A DNA stretch of 5,701 nt from Gammaproteobacteria bacterium (lineage in GTDB: Bacteria > Pseudomonadota > Gammaproteobacteria > Pseudomonadales > Pseudohongiellaceae). The number at the start of each line of letters is the position of its first letter. Position 1 is the stretch's first letter. Where the stretch lies: positions 1 to 5,701 of the forward strand of contig DORE01000193.1 in NCBI GenBank assembly GCA_003514305.1, read 5' to 3'. A model generated the notes under the pieces. It made no database searches, was not told the DNA's origin, and saw only the letters and a list, made by a program, of their open reading frames with translations. Positions 1 through 5,245 of the stretch are shown piece after piece. Made by a program: the position numbers and the translations under genes.

Positions 1-35
1 TAACGTGAATTTGGGACGGGGGTTAAATTACATAC

Positions 36-128
36 CTAGCAGCAGCAGCTAGTCTTGCAGCATTCACAAGCCTTTCTTTCGCAGCAGTCTTTTGCGCCGC
101 AATCGCAGGTGCATTCTTCAGACACCAT
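36..128 (-). CDS. Cysteine-rich 30-residue microprotein, metallothionein-like, coupled to arsR
   Basis: I do not recognise a named family. The ORF reads from ATG (128-126) to TAG (38-36) and gives 30 residues, of which 11 are Cys: positions 6, 8, 10, 15, 16, 21, 23, 24, 28, 29 and 30. It begins MVSEECTCDCG and ends in three consecutive Cys before the stop. There is no His, no hydrophobic segment and no signal peptide, so it should be cytosolic. Two modules of the form C-[DE]-C-x4-C-C (residues 8-16 and 21-29) lie 13 residues apart and look like an internal duplication. A GGAGGA Shine-Dalgarno lies 5 bases from the ATG if spacing is counted from GGAGG. The gene overlaps the arsR end by 11 bases in a different frame, which suggests translational coupling. 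Inference: a thiolate cluster that binds the metal or arsenite sensed by ArsR. Alternative: a cysteine-stalling leader peptide for a gene beyond base 1. Confidence 0.78.
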   Translation of the reverse strand: MVSEECTCDCGAKDCCERKACECCKTSCCC

Positions 129-435
129 GATTTCCTCCATTACAGTTGCTATTTTCAATCACATCGGCCAACTCCCTCAGCTGAGTGGCGACCTCGTTGC
201 GGTTCAATCGATAAGTCCTCTCGCGGCCTACTTTGTCGAAAGCGACTATATCGCGTTCAGCAAGAACCTTTAGATGCCTCGAAACAACGGAAGAGTCGAC
301 ACTGCAACAATCACACAAGCACATTGCATTCTGTGATGACTCACAACGACATAGTTCGTATACGAGCGAGAGACGATTAAATTCGCCAAGCGCCTTGAGA
401 AAGTCTGCTGTTTTTTGAGTTTGTTTGACATCCAT
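118..435 (-). CDS. arsR: ArsR-family metalloregulator with CxCDCC sensor motif
   Basis: Winged-helix repressor that leaves DNA on binding a metal or metalloid. From the ATG at 435 it has 105 residues, normal for the family. An N-terminal helix region (FLKALGEFNRLSLVYEL, about 12-28) precedes the sensor segment C39-L-C41-D-C43-C44. C39, C41 and C44 line up with the CxCDxC arsenite site known from plasmid R773 ArsR (C32, C34, C37); C43 is extra. The recognition helix is near 48-62 (SSVVSRHLKVLAERD) and the wing near 63-77. Further Cys occur at 29, 31 and 98. An in-frame TTG at 453 would add six residues but falls inside the operator, at the predicted transcription start, so ATG 435 is preferred. 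No Shine-Dalgarno precedes it. The microprotein gene follows with an 11-base overlap. As(III) or Sb(III) is the likeliest inducer; a thiophilic metal such as Cd or Cu is possible. Confidence 0.9.
   Translation of the reverse strand: MDVKQTQKTADFLKALGEFNRLSLVYELCRCESSQNAMCLCDCCSVDSSVVSRHLKVLAERDIVAFDKVGRERTYRLNRNEVATQLRELADVIENSNCNGGNHGV
133..138 (-). promoter_or_regulatory. Strong ribosome binding site of the Cys-rich microprotein
   Basis: The minus strand reads GGAGGA, followed by AATC and the ATG at 128. It sits inside the last codons of arsR, where nothing about the ArsR protein (a low-complexity N-C-N-G-G tail) requires it. It is the main reason for calling the microprotein a translated gene, and it fixes its start. 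Confidence 0.75.
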
Positions 436-441
436 AAATGC

Positions 442-465
442 ATAATTGCACAACTATGCAATTAT
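442..465. promoter_or_regulatory. Probable ArsR operator, perfect inverted repeat
   Basis: Arms ATAATTGCA (442-450) and TGCAATTAT (457-465) are perfect reverse complements around a 6-base spacer, CAACTA. The repeat overlaps the predicted -10 box and lies 7 bases upstream of the preferred arsR ATG. That is where an autoregulating ArsR repressor would bind. Binding by this ArsR is inferred from position and symmetry. Confidence 0.7.
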
Positions 466-466
466 A
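461..466 (-). promoter_or_regulatory. -10 element of the arsR promoter
   Basis: The minus strand has a consensus TATAAT at 466-461, with its 3' part inside the operator arm. Transcription would begin near 450-455, giving arsR a leader of about 15-20 bases. No good -35 hexamer is seen at 16-18 bases spacing (the best are ATGTAT-like), so the promoter may be weak. Confidence 0.5.
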
Positions 467-737
467 TCAACGCCTCAGAGTGAATACATGCCAAAAACAA
501 AAAGTCCCAAATCAGTGCAAGGCCGCCCAGTTGGCGAACGATTAACACTATTATTGTGCAACGTTTGGCTTCGACCTACCCGTTTTCTTCGGCTTTGATC
601 TGTGTGCAACTTGGCACGGTGCCATTCTATTTCTACTTTTCCTTTTGATTCATGATCTTAGCCGTAATTTCAGAGGTAAGCCCGGTTTTACCGGTAGTTT
701 AAGTCAACATTGGCGCGAAACTTGAAGTTGAACTCTG
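467..737. other. Intergenic region between arsR and the glucosylglycerate operon
   Basis: This stretch separates two divergent units and must hold the promoter of the 738-4562 operon. I see no supportable gene: the longest small ORF here (488-598 plus, 36 codons) has no ribosome site or recognisable product. It contains a 13-base palindrome (612-624), a small hairpin (682-694) and two TGTGCAAC-TTGGC repeats (555-569 and 603-615). A possible but weak sigma-70-like promoter is TTGGCA (611-616) with TACTTT (634-639) at 17 bases. Confidence 0.5.
612..624. promoter_or_regulatory. 13-base palindrome upstream of the glucosylglycerate operon
   Basis: TGGCAC and GTGCCA are perfect arms around one central G. 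The palindrome overlaps the weak -35 candidate TTGGCA. It resembles the first half of a sigma-54 site, but the GC expected at -12 is missing, so an operator for an unknown regulator is the better guess. Confidence 0.3.
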
Positions 738-1550
738 GTGATGAACAATAATGCTGCAAGAACTGCCCCGTTTTTGGTCTTTACCGACCTCGATGGCAGC
801 CTTATCGAACACGAGACCTACTCCATGGAACCGGCAAAGCCAGCCCTGGCGGAACTAGCACGGAGGGGCGTAACACCGATATTTGCCTCAAGCAAAACAG
901 CAATCGAAATAATGGCTATTCAACATGCCAACGGCATCAGTGCCCCATTCATCTGCGAAAACGGCGGAGCTATGTACGACTCGTCAGGCAACGTCCTGAC
1001 GGCTTTCGGTTTGCCACGTAAAAGTTGGCTGAAAAACGTGCATCACCTCAGAGGGCGAATGTCTGTAGAGTTTAATGGTTTCTCAGACTGGCCTGTTGAG
1101 AAAATAGCTGAGCTCACGGGCTTGTCTCTGGGAGACGCCGAAAAGGCACAGAACCGCGGATTTACCGAACCGATGTTGTGGCATGATACGCAAACGAACT
1201 TCCAGCTCTTTCAAAAAGAACTACAGAAACTGTCACTCATTACGCAAGAGGGGGGGCGTTTCATCAGCATTCAGGGTCAGTTCGATAAGGGCAAGGGTAT
1301 GAGATGGTGGCAAGCACGCTACAGCGAGCCCCGCCCTTTCCTGGTTGCGCTTGGTGACAGTCCGAATGACTTATCACTTCTTAATGCCGCTGACGTGGCC
1401 GTCGTCATTAAGTCTGATAAATCTGATCAGCTCGACTCACTGGGCCCAGCTACCGTAATTCACACCAACATCCCCGGCCCAGCGGGCTGGAATGAAGGTA
1501 TCAAACAATTTCTAAACCTACTCGATTCGCAGCACCTGCTCATTTCATGA
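738..1550 (+). CDS. gpgP: Glucosyl/mannosyl-3-phosphoglycerate phosphatase (HAD-IIB)
   Basis: Removes phosphate from glucosyl-3-phosphoglycerate to release glucosylglycerate, the second step of compatible-solute synthesis in the cytosol. It has 270 residues from GTG 738 or 269 from ATG 741, usual for the MPGP family; neither start has a clear Shine-Dalgarno. HAD motif I is FTDLDGS, with nucleophile D17 and acid/base D19. Motif II lies in IFASSKT (S51/S52). The cap region holds ICENGG (72-77) and GFTEPMLW (141-148), both typical of this family. Motif III is K184 in the DKGKG segment, and motif IV is GDSPND (206-211). The family is named for the mannosyl substrate, but the adjacent gpgS argues for the glucosyl compound. 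The next gene starts 11 bases after the stop codon. Family assignment is firm; the sugar preference is inferred from context. Confidence 0.88.
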   Translation: MMNNNAARTAPFLVFTDLDGSLIEHETYSMEPAKPALAELARRGVTPIFASSKTAIEIMAIQHANGISAPFICENGGAMYDSSGNVLTAFGLPRKSWLKNVHHLRGRMSVEFNGFSDWPVEKIAELTGLSLGDAEKAQNRGFTEPMLWHDTQTNFQLFQKELQKLSLITQEGGRFISIQGQFDKGKGMRWWQARYSEPRPFLVALGDSPNDLSLLNAADVAVVIKSDKSDQLDSLGPATVIHTNIPGPAGWNEGIKQFLNLLDSQHLLIS

Positions 1551-1551
1551 T

Positions 1552-1557
1552 GGAGGA
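1552..1557 (+). promoter_or_regulatory. Ribosome binding site of gpgS
   Basis: GGAGGA directly follows the gpgP stop and precedes the ATG at 1561 at a short distance. It supports this start and coupled translation in the operon. Confidence 0.7.
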
Positions 1558-1560
1558 ATA

Positions 1561-2784
1561 ATGGGTGATTTTCATCAAAACGGAATCGTAACGACTCTGC
1601 ATAACCTCAGGCAACGTTCACTAGAGGCAATGGAGGCAGATCTAACCCGGTTTCAAAAAAGCAGACCCATGGGTCTGGTACTTCCTTCGCTTTTCTCTGA
1701 GCTCGAAGGACCAGCGCTATCAAGCATCGTGGAAGAATTGGCCGATGTTCCCTATCTGAGCGAGATCGTAATTGGGCTAGATCGAGCAAGCGAAGACCAG
1801 TATCGGTTCGCAATAAACTACTTTTCCAGGCTTTCTCAGCACCATAAGATTCTGTGGAATGATGGGCCCAGACTGCGTGCTATAGATGCCCAGCTTAAAA
1901 GACTTGGCCTTGCTCCTGTGGACGAAGGAAAAGGTAGAAACGTCTGGTATTGCTATGGTTATGTCTTAGCTTCAGGGAAAGCAGATGCGGTAGCGTTGCA
2001 TGACTGTGACATTTTGACTTATGACCGCAGCCTGCTTGGACGTTTACTGTATCCAGTGGCAAACCCCAACTTTAGCTACGCATTCAATAAGGGTTTTTAC
2101 TCACGAGTTGCAGGTGACCGAATTTCCGGGCGCGTTGTACGCCTCTTCGTGACACCGCTTATACGAACGCTGAAGAAAGTTTATGGTTGCTCGGAATTTC
2201 TGGATTATATGGACAGCTTCCGCTATCCACTTTCCGGCGAATTCAGTATGCGAGCCTACGCCATCAGTGACTTGCGCATTCCAAGCGACTGGGGGCTGGA
2301 AATTGGAGTGCTTTCGGAGATGAAGCGAAATTACGCAACGAATCGGCTATGTCAATCAGATATCGCTGATGTTTATGACCACAAGCACCAGGAGCTCTCA
2401 GCGGGCGATCGAAAAAAAGGTCTGTCAAGAATGAGTTTGGACATCGCAAAAGCCCTATTTCGCAAACTAGCAACCAACGGAGAAGTTTTTACGCCTAACA
2501 CGTTTCGCACAATCAAAGCGACTTACTATCGTATGGCGCTAGATTTTGTGAATACTTATCAACATGACGCGGAAATGAATGGACTGACTTATGATCGCCA
2601 CATGGAAGAGGCCTCAATAGAGATGTTTGCAGGCAACATTATGGAAGCGGGCGAGCAATTTCTTGAACGACCCATGGAGACGCCTTTCATCCCAAGCTGG
2701 AATAGGGTCATAAGTGCTATTCCTGATATCCTTGAGCAGCTAAAAACAGCCGTTGACGAAGACCATGCGGAATTCGATCCCTGA
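1561..2784 (+). CDS. gpgS: Glucosyl-3-phosphoglycerate synthase (GT81 type)
   Basis: Transfers glucose from an NDP-glucose donor (ADP- or GDP-glucose in known enzymes) to D-3-phosphoglycerate, making glucosyl-3-phosphoglycerate, the committed step to glucosylglycerate. It has 407 residues, close to the longer archaeal and bacterial GpgS type and longer than the roughly 320-residue mycobacterial form. The N-terminal GT-A part has VLPSLFSELEGPAL (about 40-53) and EIVIGLDRAS (about 68-77). The metal- and nucleotide-binding DxD is D148-C149-D150 in LHDCDI. YPLSGEFSMR (about 222-231) and IPSDWGLEIGVLSEM (about 240-254) match the conserved acceptor and catalytic region of this family as I know it. 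The C-terminal part is helical. The gene is flanked by its phosphatase and by a phosphorylase that attacks the final product, which supports the assignment. Mannosyl-3-phosphoglycerate synthase (GT55) is a less likely alternative. Confidence 0.88.
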   Translation: MGDFHQNGIVTTLHNLRQRSLEAMEADLTRFQKSRPMGLVLPSLFSELEGPALSSIVEELADVPYLSEIVIGLDRASEDQYRFAINYFSRLSQHHKILWNDGPRLRAIDAQLKRLGLAPVDEGKGRNVWYCYGYVLASGKADAVALHDCDILTYDRSLLGRLLYPVANPNFSYAFNKGFYSRVAGDRISGRVVRLFVTPLIRTLKKVYGCSEFLDYMDSFRYPLSGEFSMRAYAISDLRIPSDWGLEIGVLSEMKRNYATNRLCQSDIADVYDHKHQELSAGDRKKGLSRMSLDIAKALFRKLATNGEVFTPNTFRTIKATYYRMALDFVNTYQHDAEMNGLTYDRHMEEASIEMFAGNIMEAGEQFLERPMETPFIPSWNRVISAIPDILEQLKTAVDEDHAEFDP

Positions 2785-2789
2785 CCAAC

Positions 2790-4562
2790 ATGCAAGAGCA
2801 GACTCAAGCAAGCGAACATGATCTTTTGCGGCGGGTAAGGGAGCATCTAACTGTCCTTTATCCCGACGAAGATCTCGATGTCTTGAGTGAATATCTGGTG
2901 ACAGCTATGAGCACGGGTCGCTGCGTGCAGCGCTCGATACCGAACACAAGCCATTGGGATCAGAGTGACTGTGTTGTCATCAGCTATGGCAATACCATAA
3001 AAAAACGGAATGAGCTGCCGCTTGTTACCTTGCGGCGTTTTCTGAATACGCACCTGAAAGACAGCATCTCAACGGTTCATATTCTTCCGTTCTTTCCTTT
3101 TAGTTCGGATGACGGCTTTTCTGTGATTGACTATCTAGAGGTAAATCCTGCAATCGGAGGATGGTCAGAAATTGAGGACATTGCTAGCGATTTCAAGCTA
3201 ATGTCCGATCTCGTTATCAATCATGTCTCGCGCCAGAGCCGTTGGTTCGAGAACTTTAAACGCGGGTTGGAACCGGGCAAAGGCTATTTCTTCGAGGTAG
3301 ACCTAGAAGAAGACTACAGCGCAGTAGTAAGGCCACGAAACTCACCCTTGTTTTCTTCTGTGGAAACCGTGGATGGAGAACGCCACGTCTGGTGCACATT
3401 CAGCAATGACCAAATGGACCTGAATTTCCGAAACCCAGAAGTATTGAAAGAATTTGTTCAAATTGTCCGGAATTATCTTGACCATGGGGTTAGCATTTTC
3501 AGAATGGATGCTGTGCCCTTCTTGTGGAAAGAGCCGGGCACATCCTGCATTCATCTCCAGCAAACCCATGAAATCATCAAGCTTTTTCGGACACTGATCG
3601 AATATCATTCTTCAGAGGCGCTGATTATTTGTGAGAACAATGTGCCCAACAGGGAAAATTTGACCTATTTCGGCAATGCCAATGAAGCACATATCATCTA
3701 CAACTTCTCCTTGCCTCCCTTGCTCGCCTACACCCTGCTAGCAGCCGACTGTCGTCACCTAAAGACGTGGATGATGAGCATGCCTCCAGCCCAGTTCGGC
3801 ACCACCTACCTGAACTTCATTGCGTCTCACGATGGTATTGGACTCCGCCCTCTTGATGGTTTACTCAGCAATGAAGAGCGGGACAAACTGGTCCGCAGGA
3901 CAAAAACCGCTGGGGGCAAAGTCACTTACCGCCGCGCCAGAGAAGGCTATGACAAACCGTACGAGCTGAACATTGCGCTCTTCGACCTGCTGCAAGGCAC
4001 GTTCGATGGCTCTGGAAAGGACTTTGGATACGAGCGCTATATCTGTGCTCACACAATCATGCTTGCACTTGAAGGCATCCCGGCAATTTACATACAGAGC
4101 TTTCTAGGTACGCGAAACGACCTGGCCCGTGTTGAGCGTACGGGCTACAACCGATCTATCAATCGTCAAATCTGGCAAGAGGAAGATCTCGAAAACGAAC
4201 TGAAGGACTCGAGGTCCCCGCATGCCCGTATTTTTCAGGAAGTTACGCGACTTTTGGCAATCCGCAAGAAGCAGCATGCCTTTCATCCCAACGCCACCCA
4301 ATACACCCTGCATCTGGGTCACGAAATTTTCGCGTTCTGGCGCCAAAGTATCAATCGGGATCAGAGTATATTTTGTGTCAGCAACGTAACCGACGAGGAG
4401 AAATCAATCTGTCTGGCAGATATCAATCTGATCAGTATCGACGTGTGGCAGGATCTGATAAGCGGAGAATACTACCCGGATATCGGAGAGTATCTCAAAC
4501 TGCGTCCCTACCAAACGGTGTGGATCAGCAACAAGAGTCGGGAGGAAACCTCACCTATCTAG
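2790..4562 (+). CDS. ggaP: Glucosylglycerate phosphorylase, GH13 sucrose phosphorylase-like
   Basis: Probably splits glucosylglycerate with phosphate into glucose-1-phosphate and D-glycerate, reversibly. It has 590 residues with a GH13 (alpha/beta)8 barrel of the sucrose-phosphorylase subfamily. Region I is DLVINH (140-145). Region II is FRMDAV, with nucleophile D240 and R238. Region III is ICENN, with acid/base E282. Region IV is ASHDGIG, with H347 and transition-state D348. The N-terminal ISYGNTIK and the ILPFFPFSSDDGFSVIDY stretch are typical of sucrose phosphorylases. Known glucosylglycerate phosphorylases (Meiothermus silvanus enzyme, E. coli YcjM) belong here. The preceding gpgP and gpgS favour this substrate over sucrose, sucrose-6'-phosphate or glucosylglycerol. 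The ATG lies 5 bases after the gpgS stop with no visible Shine-Dalgarno, so translation probably depends on coupling. The class is certain; the substrate is inferred from neighbours. Confidence 0.85.
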   Translation: MQEQTQASEHDLLRRVREHLTVLYPDEDLDVLSEYLVTAMSTGRCVQRSIPNTSHWDQSDCVVISYGNTIKKRNELPLVTLRRFLNTHLKDSISTVHILPFFPFSSDDGFSVIDYLEVNPAIGGWSEIEDIASDFKLMSDLVINHVSRQSRWFENFKRGLEPGKGYFFEVDLEEDYSAVVRPRNSPLFSSVETVDGERHVWCTFSNDQMDLNFRNPEVLKEFVQIVRNYLDHGVSIFRMDAVPFLWKEPGTSCIHLQQTHEIIKLFRTLIEYHSSEALIICENNVPNRENLTYFGNANEAHIIYNFSLPPLLAYTLLAADCRHLKTWMMSMPPAQFGTTYLNFIASHDGIGLRPLDGLLSNEERDKLVRRTKTAGGKVTYRRAREGYDKPYELNIALFDLLQGTFDGSGKDFGYERYICAHTIMLALEGIPAIYIQSFLGTRNDLARVERTGYNRSINRQIWQEEDLENELKDSRSPHARIFQEVTRLLAIRKKQHAFHPNATQYTLHLGHEIFAFWRQSINRDQSIFCVSNVTDEEKSICLADINLISIDVWQDLISGEYYPDIGEYLKLRPYQTVWISNKSREETSPI

Positions 4563-4589
4563 GCCCGAGGCGCATCAACATAAGTCAGC
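4563..4589. other. Convergent gap between ggaP and the lipoprotein gene
   Basis: Only 27 bases separate the two stop codons. Short complementary arms, TAGGC (4560-4564) and GCCTA (4587-4591), could pair across a large loop, but there is no GC-rich stem with a T-run. No convincing terminator is visible for either gene. Confidence 0.4.
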
Positions 4590-5033
4590 CTAATTGTTGG
4601 ATTCTTCTTGCTCTGCGCGCAGGTTGCAGGCCGTTATCTCCGGCATATTGGCAACATACTTGAGCATCATTGCGCCTTTGATGTCCTGTCTTTCCAAAAA
4701 AGGCGTTGAATCGTCGACGTAAAAGACTCGATTGGTAGTCGCCACCAGCTCCTCATCCATCATGGTGGCACATCGATGCAGCCCAAGATCGCTGGGATAG
4801 TTTCCTTTAGACTCAGGGTGATACATAAAAACTTCTTTGGTATCGGTGAAGTAAACCACCTCCACGACACCATCGTGGTTAGTGTCCCTAGCACACATGT
4901 CGTAGATCAAAAAATTGTCGCAGTACTCGGCATTGAGCGGCCGCGGGCTGTTCACAAAAGACCCACACGCAGTCATCAGAGCAATATAGACAAAGAGACC
5001 GAGTTTGAATCCGAATCTGCTAATAACGCTCAT
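4590..5033 (-). CDS. Small lipoprotein of unknown function with EF-hand-like loop
   Basis: I cannot name the function. From the ATG at 5033 it has 147 residues. A type II signal peptide is visible: basic residues R6 and K10, a hydrophobic run LGLFVYIAL (about 11-19), and a lipobox-like M-T-A-C with Cys at 23. Gly at +2 is compatible with outer-membrane sorting. The mature part has Cys at 38 and 47, then DTNHDGVVE (50-58), which fits the D-x-N-x-D-G-x-x-E calcium-loop pattern but lacks the usual acidic residue at loop position 12. Another Cys pair lies further on, near LHRC and ITAC. The open frame extends upstream to 5135, but those 34 extra residues would bury the signal peptide, so 5033 is preferred. 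There is no strong Shine-Dalgarno. The gene is convergent with ggaP and downstream of mmsA. Part looks like a conserved proteobacterial hypothetical lipoprotein. Confidence 0.75.
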   Translation of the reverse strand: MSVISRFGFKLGLFVYIALMTACGSFVNSPRPLNAEYCDNFLIYDMCARDTNHDGVVEVVYFTDTKEVFMYHPESKGNYPSDLGLHRCATMMDEELVATTNRVFYVDDSTPFLERQDIKGAMMLKYVANMPEITACNLRAEQEESNN

Positions 5034-5091
5034 GGTAAAGTAATTTAAAACTGCTGCGGGCATAAGCCTTAACACGTTTAGCTTGAGTAGA

Positions 5092-5097
5092 AACATA
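5092..5097 (-). promoter_or_regulatory. Possible extended -10 of the lipoprotein gene
   Basis: The minus strand reads TGTTATGTT, an extended -10 (TG-n-TATGTT), about 59 bases upstream of the ATG at 5033. No good -35 is seen. If real, transcription starts near 5085, which rules out the longer 5135 start. Confidence 0.25.
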
Positions 5098-5135
5098 ACA
5101 CGACAAGGTGAACGCAAAAAGTCAGATAGCGGCAA

Positions 5136-5245
5136 AGTTGGCCGGATGTCGCATGCTCAACTAGCCGGGCACGTATCGCGGACAAGACACAGCTGACACC
5201 CAGGCGTGAAGCCAAGCCGGCTTATGAAAAGACTCCGACGGACAA
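5136..5245. other. Intergenic region between mmsA and the lipoprotein gene
   Basis: It contains a 10-base palindrome, AAGCCGGCTT (5214-5223), shortly after the mmsA stop. On the mmsA strand this could form a small AAGCC/GGCTT hairpin, but no T-run follows, so I do not call it a terminator. No gene or RNA is recognised. Confidence 0.4.

Noticed and set aside
55..273. Plus-strand 72-codon open frame antisense to arsR and the Cys-rich gene
   Set aside because: No ribosome site, and composition explained by reverse complement of Cys codons (GCA runs read as Gln, Ser or Ala).
488..598. Plus-strand 36-codon ORF divergent from arsR, starting MPKTKSPK
   Set aside because: No Shine-Dalgarno, no recognisable product and no supporting context; possible but not supportable.
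612..628. Sigma-54 promoter (TGGCAC start)
   Set aside because: The GC dinucleotide expected at -12 is absent at the required spacing.
652..702. 16-codon plus-strand ORF upstream of the glucosylglycerate operon
   Set aside because: Too short, no ribosome site, no amino-acid bias suggesting a leader peptide.
5034..5135. N-terminal extension of the lipoprotein to 181 residues
   Set aside because: It would place the signal peptide internally; the ATG at 5033 gives a proper lipoprotein signal, and a possible promoter lies inside the extension.
5214..5223. mmsA terminator at AAGCCGGCTT
   Set aside because: The stem is short and no T-run follows on the minus strand.
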